Source of the DNA: Melanocharis versteri
Taxonomy: Eukaryota > Chordata > Aves > Passeriformes > Melanocharitidae
DNA length: 64,000 nt
Reading direction: 5' to 3'
Assembly (NCBI GenBank): GCA_013397845.1
Contig: VZTG01001536.1
Span: 761,154-825,153 of the forward strand
Position 1 is the stretch's first letter. Every line of letters begins with the position of its first letter. The notes under the pieces are model-generated. The model did not search any database and was not told the DNA's origin. It worked only from the letters and a program-made list of their open reading frames with translations. Both the position numbers and the translations under genes were made by a program. Positions 24,594 to 34,875 of the stretch are shown in pieces.

Positions 24594-27500
24594 GTAAGGA
24601 TAAAGCTGATTTTTCTATGGTGGTTTACTGATGCATCATAGCTAATTTTGTTCCATGGAGTAAATTACAAAATGAGTGTCTAGTTCCTATCTTAATGTGT
24701 TTATATTGAATGCCATTTTTTCCTGAATCTGTCCATCTAGTTTGTCATATGCATTGAAATCCAAATGTTACTAATACATGACATAATTCTGTACGAGCCA
24801 TCTATTATGTGACCATGAAGAATGAAGTCTTGTGGGCTTTATCTATCATAATTGGTGTTGACAGTAACTGCTGTATTAGTAGGTATTTTTTACTATACTG
24901 AAAAGTGTTCCAATTCCAAATCATAATATTTTTGCATCATAGATATGTTTAATGGGATATACTTAGTTTAATCCTTAATTGAAGTAAAATATTCTTGTTA
25001 AAAGGGTCTATTTCAGAGTAATGAGAGCATAAATAGCTCTTATGCACTATAGCTAAATGTGTGGAAATGTAACACTTCAAATCTGCAGATAAACCAAATT
25101 TCATTAGATAGATGAAATTTTGTTGGTTTTACTTATATATTAAATTAATGTAAGTTTTTAGAAAGGAATGTTGAATTCTGGATTTAGCCTGAAAATTGTA
25201 AGGATTTAAATTCTTTAGGGCTTTTACAGTCCCTGGGTTCGTGGTAGGTGGCTTCTCATTTTGATGGTAACACTGTTTATCTGACTTTCCCTGTTAACTT
25301 ATTTCAATAAGAATGATGCCCTAAGAGTGATGCCCCCGTAGTGAACTAAGGAAGTCGCCATGAATTATTAATAACAAGCTGAGTTTAATGTGATTTTATA
25401 GCCCCTTAAGGAGTTGGAGTAATGTACTCTGTAAAACCATTCAGTTCACCTGAGCTTGACACTGAAAGCATCAAAAACATATCCCTAGTAGTTCGCACTA
25501 AAGGGGGGAAAAGGTGACTTGGGGATGCATCATTGTGTGTATCATAGTTTAGCCCTCAATTATTTTTAAAAACCAGTAATGTCTTAACAACAGATCAACT
25601 AACCTAAAACTGTAAGTGCATGAAGAATTCTAGAATTGGTGAAATGCACAAAATTTGTTGCTGTTTTAAAGACCTAATAATGAATGTTTGTCTCTAGAAT
25701 ATTACTTTCGAAATGGCTGTTTAAGATTAGATTTTTCATACCTTTATTAATATTTGGCACTATGCCCATATTTCTCAATGATGGGGGTTTTTTTAATGAT
25801 TTGTCACTTAACTGCTTAACTTAAAATCATAATGATCTTTAATATCCAACCTTAATTTGGCTGGTCACCAAAAAGTATAACTAAAGAGTTTATGTGTTCA
25901 ATACCATCTACCTCTTAGTGTATGCTGCCTCACCTGCAGTAGAGTTTGTACTGGGCAGTAACCATCTTAGCAGTGCAAGTTTGTACAAAATCTGTTTCAT
26001 TTTCTCATAAGATGCTGAATGTTTCATGTTATGTGCATTAGTTAATGTCACTTATAATGGCTCTTGACTGTAAGCTATCATTCTTATATTAATGCTGGGA
26101 ATCAAATCGTGATTTTACTGCAGCAAAAGCTTAGGCTTCATCTTAAGCTGCTTAAATTTTGATAATACGTTGTAGTTTATACGTATGTTAGAAACAGGTA
26201 CATTTCTTACAGAGTGAGCAGTTATTTTATCAGCCTTACTGGGGTTTCTATTCTGTCTGTTTTTACAGTATATTACAGCTTCTGGGTCTCAAAAGCTGTG
26301 TTCAGTTTTTTCACATTACTCTTCCGTTTACAAATGCGCTGAAACTTCTAACACGTAAATCAACAATAGTTCAAACAGGAAAAGCACTCATTTAAGAAAA
26401 AAGATGCCCCGTGTTAGTGGGGTACCTTAGTGTTACCCTTTTGGTCACTTTTTAGGATTTTCTTTTCATTGTACTAAAATTTTCTTTCAGTATAGATGCA
26501 ATAACTTTCAGATGCATGAACTATTTCTGTACAACTCCACTCTTGTATTTTTAACATGTACATTTGCTTTTTACACAAGTTGCTGTTTGGCTTAGTTTGA
26601 GTTGTTTTTTAGGTTGTGTGTATTTCCCAGTTATAGCAGAAAACTGTGCTACTTAGGCTTCAGCTGTTTAGATTCTTTTGAAGTTCAGAGTTTAAGGTTT
26701 CAGTTAGAACATTAAAAGTTGATTTGTAGATAATATGTTACACTGAAATACAGTAGTTGTGATGCTTGTACATATTCATCTCTGTTGCCCATATTCTAAG
26801 TAGGCAGGGAGCTTCTGCCCAAAGATGAGCGTAGAGATGGGCTGTAATAGCTCAACACCCCCACCTTTGTAAGGGACTAATCTTAAAAGTACTTGTCTGA
26901 GATGATGGCAGGAGAGATGGAACTGTCCAGCTGGAGAATCTTTTGGATTGCGAATTTTGTTTCCTTCTTCAATAACTATTATTTTAAGACTAGGTGTTTA
27001 TTTTGTCATGGCTCTTTTCATTGTGTGGTTTCCTTTGGGTTCAGAACGGCAGATTTCTTTTGTGTCATGTGTTTCATAGATAGTCAATAGATTTCAGAAG
27101 AACCGCAAAATTAAGTATGTTTGTTTCTTTATGCCAACACACTGAAGAATAATTTAGGACCATAAAATTGTACTCTTTCAAATCCAGCTAGCAGGTTGAT
27201 GTACCTGCCTGCTTTTCTTGAGTAGTTGTATTGATTTCAGTGAGAGGAAACGCTGGAACTATTCAAATGCAAACTGCTGTCAGATTTTCAAAAGAAGGTG
27301 GAAAATGCTGAAACTTCGTAGTTGCAGTAACATCTGGTATGAGAGTATATTAAAAGCAAAGAGCACATTAAAATTAGGCATTGTTTTTATAGGATAATGT
27401 TGTTTTAATTGAATAAGTTTGTAAAATAGCAGTGTTTAAAGGCAAATTTTAATTTCACTTTCTTTTTAAGAAAAAAGCACTGTTCATATCAAATCATAGG

Positions 27501-28803
27501 TTTCTACTAAAAAAGTATTTCTAAAACTTGTGTTGTTGCAAGGAAAGAATATAATTACATGTGTGCTTTGAACAATCATGTTCACAATCTGGAAAGTGAA
27601 TTAGATTGCACCTTTGTCTCATTGCTGAAACAAATCTGTTACAGCCTCAGAGTAAGGTCCTAGAGAAATGAAGACAATGAGGTCAAAGAAATTCGTGTAC
27701 TTCGGCAAATAAAATCAGTCTGGGTTAGTCTTCATATTATATTGGTAAAATATAGCCTGCTTATTTGAAACAGAATCTATTAATTTGGAATTGATTGGAG
27801 CATCTTCACACACTGATGAGGGTAAATGTAGAAAATTCAATGGAATGTGCAGTGTGAAATATATAAGTGAATTTAAGCTGCAGAACATGGTACAACTGAT
27901 GACAGTTTTTTTTAAGGTAGCATGGTGCATGTAGGTAAATATCTTTAGTTCGATTTCCTTATTTATGTAATTTGTAAGAATAGTAAGAATGTCTCTAAGT
28001 GTAAATGAGTTACTAGCCTTTTTGATGGAAGTCTGGCTCACTTAAACAGTGACCTGCTTTTGAATAGGTAAGTATGTATGATGGGCAAGTAAGGGAAGAA
28101 AAAGCTATTTTTGGAAACATGGTTATATTAATATTTGTTTATTCTACTATAATTCTAAGATAAACTTCAGAATAAATTTTAGTTTGTTTCTGCAGAGCTT
28201 TTGTCTCATTTTGTTTACATTCAGTGTGCCACTGTAATTCCTCCTTATTCAGTATCTCAGACTGTGCCTACCTTGTTGTGTCGTATTGAAATCTGATTTG
28301 AAATCAAGATATATTTTCTTGTCTTTGATGATAAACACCATGGTATTGGTATGTTTCCCTAATACATTCTATCACTCCTGGAAACTGGCTTTATTTTCTT
28401 TTAATGTTTCTTTATTGGAATATTTCTTTCTGGATTTTTAAAACTCAATAAAGAAAAAAGGAATTGAATCAAGGTCTTTCAGTAGGAAACAACAGGCAGT
28501 CTAAATAATGAACTGTCCTACACAGCTTGCTTATAATATGCAGTCTGCTTATGCTCAGCCATAAGCCACAAAACTACATCTGTCCTGTAAGCATCATTGT
28601 AGCGTCATGCAAAGAGAGGCATAAGTAGTTGGATTTGATAGTACGTTTTAGTTTTTCTTTTTTCAAACCTGCAAAAAAAATTCTGCCTATTGTAAGAATT
28701 CTGGCTGTGAACTCTGGTTTTGTTACTGGATATGTTATGGAGCTGTGTCAAACTTTGGGAGAAAAGTAGTTTTAAACTGTTAGGAGTGTATAATGAAGTC
28801 TGA
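24594..28803. other. Probable intron of unit B with one more exon-like segment
   Basis: T-rich throughout. At 28,017-28,067 a segment reading LFDGSLAHLNSDLLLN ends at a perfect donor (AATAG|GTAAGTATG), but its acceptor is poor. At 28,198 a good acceptor (TTTGTTTCTGCAG) starts a frame of about 33 codons with no donor. No mobile elements were recognised. Confidence 0.35.
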
Positions 28804-29271
28804 AGTGCTGTTCAGAAGGATATACACCAACAGTGTCAAAAGTACAAGCAGAGGATTTTGGTTTCTCTGTATGCATTGCACCTTGCTGAGGGGACCTCAG
28901 TTGGTGAGTCCTGGGTTTGGACTATTAGCCTTCAAACTAATGTTTCCCCAAACTTACAAGTTATGCTAGTTAACATACTCCAGAATTATAAAAATCTAGA
29001 GCTTTTAGAATGTATTGCTTTTTTAAAACTCTTGTTGAGTGCTGAAATTCATGATAAAATGCTACCTTCTCTTGATAATTTTATCCTGCATTTTCAGGCT
29101 TCCCAATTACGTGATTTGCTCTCATGCACCTCTGTTCTGATAAGCTCACGTTTGGAGGCAAATTCATGTACCAAGATTTTAAGAAAAGAGATGGGAAAGC
29201 CTGGAAGCAAGTATGCTGTCCTATCCAGTCAATTTCACTTTTTAATGAAAGTGCAAAGTAATGTCTTCTAA
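28804..29271 (+). CDS. unit B, candidate 3'-terminal coding exon
   Basis: The plus strand is open for 155 codons ending in TAA (29,269-29,271), without an initiating ATG at its upstream edge, as expected of a terminal exon. A CAG at 28,814-28,816 could serve as acceptor. The residue mix looks coding, with many Leu and regularly spaced charged residues, for example LLECIAFLKLLLSAEIHDKM and SQLRDLLSCTSVLISSRLEA. Such a pattern would suit an all-helical, HEAT- or armadillo-like protein, but I recognise no specific family. It is the longest host-like frame here, yet a 149-codon frame at 16.6-17.1 kb looks like pure chance, so length alone does not prove it. Confidence 0.33.
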   Translation, partial: SAVQKDIHQQCQKYKQRILVSLYALHLAEGTSVGESWVWTISLQTNVSPNLQVMLVNILQNYKNLELLECIAFLKLLLSAEIHDKMLPSLDNFILHFQASQLRDLLSCTSVLISSRLEANSCTKILRKEMGKPGSKYAVLSSQFHFLMKVQSNVF

Positions 29272-29765
29272 AAATTTTTGTGTTTAGGTTGCAAATATTT
29301 ATTTGGTTTAAACTGATAAGCAGTCAGAACTAGTTATCTAAGAGATACAATCTGCTTAACAATTTCTATTCACATCCTAAAGAAAAATGGCCATATTAGC
29401 AGTAACCTTATTGGCAGTATTGACAAAGTAGTGATTAAAATTATTCACTTTCTTAATTCTTAGTTTGTTTGGATAGCTCTTAGTAGTTGAAGCAATTTGT
29501 AGAGATTTCTTTAGAAGGGAAGTGCTTAATCCATTGCAAACTTAGTAAATATTCTTGTTAACTCTCTTTCCTTATAAACAGAAGGTTGTCAATTTTTGGC
29601 TAGGGCTCACCTGGCTTAGAAATTCCTGTCTGAATACAAGTGAAATGAGAACACTTATGTCAGCAAAGGTCCTGAAATATCCTTTTTCCAAGCATTTTGG
29701 AGAGAGGATGATAGTTAATTATTAGAAACACACACACGTGTGTGTGAGTGTATCTGTCTGTATAT

Positions 29766-31110
29766 CACAGAATATGCTGAGTTGGATGGGATCATCATGT
29801 CCTACTCCTGGCCCTGCACAGCACCACCCCCCAGAGTCACGTCACTTGCCCACGAGCGTTGTCCAAATGCTTCTTGAACTCTGTCAGGCTGGTGCTGTGG
29901 CCACTTCCCCGGGGAGCCTGTTCCAGTGCCCAACCACTCTTTGGGTGAAGAACCTTTTCCTAATATCCAACCTAAACCTCCTCTGACACAACTTCAGGCC
30001 ATTCCCTCGGGTCCTGTCACTGGTCACCACAGAGAAGAGATCAGTGCCTGTCCCGCCTCTCCCACTCATGAGGAAGNGTGCCTGCCCCTCCTCTCCCACT
30101 CATGAGGAAGTTGTAACTGCAATAAGGTCTCTCCTCAGTCTCCTTCTCCAGGCTGAACAGACCAAGTGACCTCACCCGCTCCTTATACGGCTTCCCCTCA
30201 AGGCCGTGCACCATCTTTGTGGCCCTCCTTTGGACACCTTCTTAGAGCTTAATGTCTTTCTTATATTGTGGCATGCAAAACTGTCCCCAACATTCAAGGT
30301 GAGGCCACCTCAGTGCAGAGCAGGACAATCCCCTCCCTTGCCCGGCTGGCGATGCTGTGCCTGATGCACCCCAGGACAGGGTTGGCCCTCCTGGCTGCCA
30401 GGGCACTGCTGGCTCATGTTCAACTTGCCATTGGATCCATGGCTCTGCTTCCCAACATCTCATTCCCCAGTCTGTTTGTACATCCAGGGTTGCCCCATCC
30501 CAGGTACAGAATCCGGCACTTTCCCTTGTTGAACTTCCTACGGTTGGTGATTGCCCAGCCCTCTGATTTGTCGAGGCCCCTCTGCAGGGCCTCCCTGCCT
30601 CCAAGGGACTCTCCAGCTCCTCCCAGTTTTGTGTCCTCTGTGAACTTGCTCTGTATCCCTTCCAGTCCTGTGTCAAAGTCATTTATGAAGATGTTGAAGA
30701 GCACAGGGCCGAGAATGGAGCCCTGTGGAAGCCCCCTAGTGACAGGTCCTCAGCCTGATGTCACCCCATTCCCTGTAACCCTTTGTGCCTGATCCATGAA
30801 CCAGTTACTCACCCATCCCATGACGTGTTTATCCAGCTGTGTGCTGGACATTTTTTCCAGAAGGATCCTGTGAGAGACAGTATCCAAAGCTTTACTGAGA
30901 TCAAAAAGGTTACATCAACTGGATTCACCTGATCAGCTAGGTGTGATCATAAAAGGAAGTCAGGTTTGATAAGCAGGACTTTCCTCTCATGAAGCCTTGC
31001 TGGCTGTGACCAATGACTGCATTGTCCTCCAGATGTTTTTCAATACCTTCAATACCTATAACTTTACCAGGCACTGAAGTGAGACTGACAGACCTGTAGT
31101 TAACAGTTTA
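29766..31110 (-). mobile_element. CR1 LINE, 5'-truncated, with ORF2 remnants
   Basis: About 1.35 kb of CR1 in reverse orientation. The CR1 tail lies at 29,766 ('cacagaat') and the 5' truncation point in the reverse-transcriptase region near 31,110. Minus-strand remnants of ORF2 are clear. The RT segment (30,420-30,704) starts LFNIFINDFDTGLEG and continues AITNRRKFNKGKCRILYLG. The C-terminal segment (29,884-30,099) contains FFTQRVVGHWNRLPGEVATA. The catalytic FADD-type motif reads FTED, and frames are broken between segments, so the copy is dead. It is less diverged than the other CR1 copies in this window and so probably younger. Confidence 0.93.
30044..30110. repeat. 33-bp tandem duplication with an N at the junction
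   Basis: Two 33-base copies (30,044-30,076 and 30,078-30,110) match at 31 of 33 positions and are separated by one N at 30,077. The pair lies inside the CR1 ORF2 C-terminal region, where a single copy is expected. The N suggests a contig join or unresolved overlap rather than a biological duplication. Confidence 0.85.
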
Positions 31111-31499
31111 TAACATGTGATGGCTAATGTATTGCTTTCACCATGATGTTAGTTAGCAAAATGTTTAAATATCTCTCCAGTTTTTAACTCAAAGTTAGTT
31201 TGTGCATGTTAACTTAAACTTTTTTTCATAAAGTCCACAAAATATCTAATTTCATTTAGAAGTATCAGTAGTTGATGTATTAGGGTGACTGAGCATTCAT
31301 ATTAGTTGATCTGGTCTGCAACTCAGGTTGCAGTTTCACAATATAGCTAACTTGTTCAAGTCGGTAGGCAAAACAAAAAAAACAGCTAAATCATCTCTTG
31401 CAGCACCTTTCACATGCCAGTACTCTTACTTGTCTCCCTCAGTGCTGAGCTGATTCAGAAGGTGTTCATATTTTCCTTTTTGTTCTAGTTGTGAGTTTT

Positions 31500-31965
31500 A
31501 GCTTGAACTGGGCAATGTGTTCCAGTGCCTCGCTGCTTGCATAATGAAGGATTTCTCCCTAAGACCTAATGTAACTCTGCCCTCTTTCAGTTTAAAGCCA
31601 TTCTCCCTTGTCCTGTCACTGCACACCCTTGTAAAAAGGGACCCTCCAGCTCTCTTGTAGGCCCCCTTTAGGTACTGGAAGGTGCTATAAGTTCTTCCTG
31701 GGGCCTTCTCTTTTCCAGTCTGAACATTCCCAACTCTCTCAGCCTGTCTTCCTGGGAGAGGTGCTCCAGCCCCTTTAATCATCATCACGGTTCTCTTCTG
31801 GACTTGCTCCAGCAGGTAACATCCTTCCAATGTTGGAAACCCCAGAAACTGGATGCAGTACTCAGGAGACATCTCATCGGAGTCGAGTCGATGGGGAGAA
31901 TCAGCTCCCTTGACCAGCTGGCCACGCTGCTTCTGAGGCAAGCTAGGAGTTGTTCCTTTAAACAC
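31500..31965 (-). mobile_element. CR1 LINE fragment, ORF2 C-terminal part
   Basis: This is a second CR1 copy in the same orientation, covering the last part of ORF2. Minus-strand peptides include STFQYLKGAYKRAGGSLFTR, CSDRTRENGFKLKEGR and ARHWNTLPSS. The frame happens to be open for 155 codons (31,498-31,965). It overlaps in content with the 3' half of the 29.8-31.1 kb element and so is a separate insertion. The 3' UTR and tail are missing. Confidence 0.9.
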
Positions 31966-34665
31966 AATAGAATCTTGAAAGTATTGAAGCTTATATCACT
32001 TGTCAGAGCTTTTCTGGGAGATGCTTCAAAGCCACAGAAGAATTTCTGGAATTATTTAAGCCTGTCTCAGAAATTTCTACTTTGGGTTCCCAGTACTAGG
32101 TGTAGTTAGCACTGGATTTACAGACACCTGTAGAGAATTGCAAATGTAAAATGAGTAAATAGTAAATTAAATTAAATGCTCTTCTTGGGGGATACAAATG
32201 GAACAGTAGAGAAGCACTCCTGATTTTTACTATTGTTGTGTTGAGTCATATGCTGTTTAGCTCTTGTAAAATTAAAAATAAAAATATCTTTTTAACCTGT
32301 AAGGTTTTGGTTTTTTTATAAGGGGCTAGTAAGAGACTGCATAGGATTGAGTGAGTATCCAGCCATGCTAGCAGTCTGACTTCAGATACAGATGTGCTTA
32401 TTAAATATTCATTTAAAAGTCCTACTGTTTTTAATGAAATAATTGAATAATAATCTAATGTTCAGGCAGTCTTTGCTGTACCCTAACTTACAATAGTAGA
32501 TTTTCCATTCATTGTGACTGTGGCTTATAGTAGAATGAATTAAATCTCTGTAGCCTTTTTCCCTTTTCATTCAGTTTATGATTCAATATGAAATTCAGTT
32601 TATTTTGTAGCTTTTCTTTGACATTAGTGGCTATTGTGTTTTCTGCATTTTACACCTGATTTCCAAAATAATTAATACATTAATCTTCTAATGTTTTACC
32701 AGGGTTTCTTGGAACATTGGCTCAGAATGCCCTTTTATAAGACGAGTGTTTGTATCTTGTGTAAATAAACAGTCTTAATATCTCATTTCTTCTCGTGTGG
32801 TCATGCAAAATCCACGCAGATTTTTCTTTCTCCTAAGATATTAACCTAAAATCTTTGGAATTTCCCATTTTCTTTGCTAGTTTTTCCCCATTGAAAGAAA
32901 TGACAATTCTGGCCTGGCTTGGAATGAGAGTTAATATGTGATCCATTAAATATACATATTTGTATTGTGCTTTTAAGTTTTGACATTTTGTCATTTTAGA
33001 GTGGGAAATTACTTCATGGAATTACTGTCCATGTTGAAAACTGGAATAGAAGGTCAATTTTTTTTTCTTGATGTCCTCTTCCTGCTTTGCATTCAGCCCG
33101 TGCCCTGTCTTTGAGCTCCTTGATATAAACAGCCACGAAAGAAAGGATGGACTGCTTTAAATTGGGACGTGATGCCGGTATGAGCTAGTGATGCATCCTG
33201 AACTTATTATATATGAACCCACAACAATCAGTATTTCTAGCAAGAAACAGAATTGGTAGTGGTGGTGAGAATTTCTATGCCCTATAGGCTTAACACACCA
33301 TCCAGCAATGAAGACAATTTAATATGCAAAGATACAAGCATTTTTAAATAATATTCCTTGGAAAGAGACGAGTCCGTTGTACTTACATACACAGGGTCAC
33401 TAGAAGTTAAGTGAGCATATCTTCATGTGTTTGAAACTTTGTAAGGTCCCTGTGATGATGATATGCCTCATACTGTGAGCTGTTAGAAGAAACTGGTTAT
33501 CTTATAATGAGATGGGAATTGGTTCCTTGATATTGGTTACAAAATATGATGATTTTGGAAACAATCTGTCAATATCTGGATTACTTTGAATATTCTGGCA
33601 TATGTTCAGTAGCATTGTAAGGAATGTGAATTTCAAAGCCTTCAATTTTTAAGAAATTTATTTAGGAAGTACCGTTAAATGATGCAAACATTTGAAATTC
33701 CAACCTGTCTTTCAACTTTTTCCTCTAGGATTTCTCTTTTATTGCATGAGAAAACATAATTCTAATATTCCTTTTTCAGTTTTGTTTTGTTTTTTTTTTT
33801 TCTTTTCTTTTCTTTTCTCTTTTCTTTTTCCCTTTTAATAAAATTAATGTGAGTGAAACTGAAGTAAGACAGGTGCCAAACCTTTTTCTTAATTCCAGCT
33901 CAGCAGCCTGGGTGGTCGGAGTACAGGAACTTGACCCCTTTTTGTTGCTGTCTTGTGTGTTTCTCCCTTGTGAAAGCCAATACAATCTACAAAGCCAGCA
34001 TAGATAAAGAGCCGTGGAGGGTTGTGGTATAGTAGCAAGACTGTTTTGTGACCGTGTTCTGAAGGCAGACCGCAGGTGACAGTATTATTTACTTTTGTTG
34101 CTTGGGGTCCAAAGAGAGAATAAATTGCTATTGATTTTTGAGACATTACAGTGAGGTGTCTGAATGTCTGCAGAATTGCTGGGTGGTAGGATAGTCAGAG
34201 TCTGCATGGAGACTGCTTTGGAAATAATTTTTTCCCCTCGTTGTGTTGGTTTGGTTTTTTCTTAATTTTCAGAACCAGCTGCTAGAAAATTTTGTTGTTT
34301 ATTACAAATATATTTTGTCTCTCCAAAGAATAGAATTCAACAGCCATTTTGTAACAATTTGAAATAGATGAATGGAGTTTGGAATACAGCCATCTGTGTA
34401 CATTACTGTTAAGAAGAGAATGCTGAGCGTTGCATTAAATTAACCACTTCATTAAAGACATCTCTTTCAGAGGTATAACAATTTATAAGAAGAAAATCAG
34501 CTGTATGGAAGTGGAAATGATACACAGCTAACAGTTTTCCCCACCCTCTCCTCACAAAGCTCATTTGTGCAGACTATTCAGGTTTTAAATAATTAGTCTA
34601 CAGAGGTACTTTGCCAGTTGTGGGAAAAAGGAGCCCGCTACTTTAGTGTTTGTTACTTTAAGATT
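31966..34665. other. T-rich region; pyrimidine tract; no gene recognised
   Basis: No exon or mobile element can be supported. A nearly pure pyrimidine tract lies at 33,781-33,838, described separately. The segment 33,885-34,150 is somewhat richer in G+C and open on the minus strand for 85 codons, without splice support. Confidence 0.4.
33781..33838. repeat. Polypyrimidine (TTTTC)n-like tract
   Basis: About 58 bases of almost only T and C, with repeated TTTTC units in the middle, broken only by a few G near the start. This is a degenerate (AAAAG)n microsatellite on the other strand. It resembles no CR1 tail. Confidence 0.85.
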
Positions 34666-34684
34666 TTATAGCAATGCTACATCG

Positions 34685-34875
34685 TGGTGACACCTGCTGG
34701 GAGAGATCTGAAGGAAACAGCTGAAACTATGGCCGCTGCCTGTCAGCTCTTTTCCTTGCGTCCGAAGCGTGTTCCCGGGGTGGCAGCCCGGGATGACGCG
34801 CAGTTTGTAGCTCCCCTGGAGGGCATCTGCTGTCACTCCTCTCCGAGGAGCCTGACTCCCCTGCCGCATTCACTG
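34685..34875. promoter_or_regulatory. Small CpG-rich cluster in AT-rich DNA
   Basis: Some 190 bases with roughly ten CpGs and marked G+C enrichment. It contains an ATG in good context (34,729-34,731; A at -3, G at +4) that opens a 75-codon plus-strand frame starting MAAACQLFSLRPKRV. No flanking splice consensus or repeat identity was recognised. It could be an orphan CpG island acting as an alternative promoter or enhancer, a fragment of an unrecognised retrocopy, or chance. Confidence 0.35.

Noticed and set aside
30268..30792. 174-codon plus-strand frame
   Set aside because: It is the antisense of the CR1 ORF2 remnant; low stop density comes from the element's GC content.
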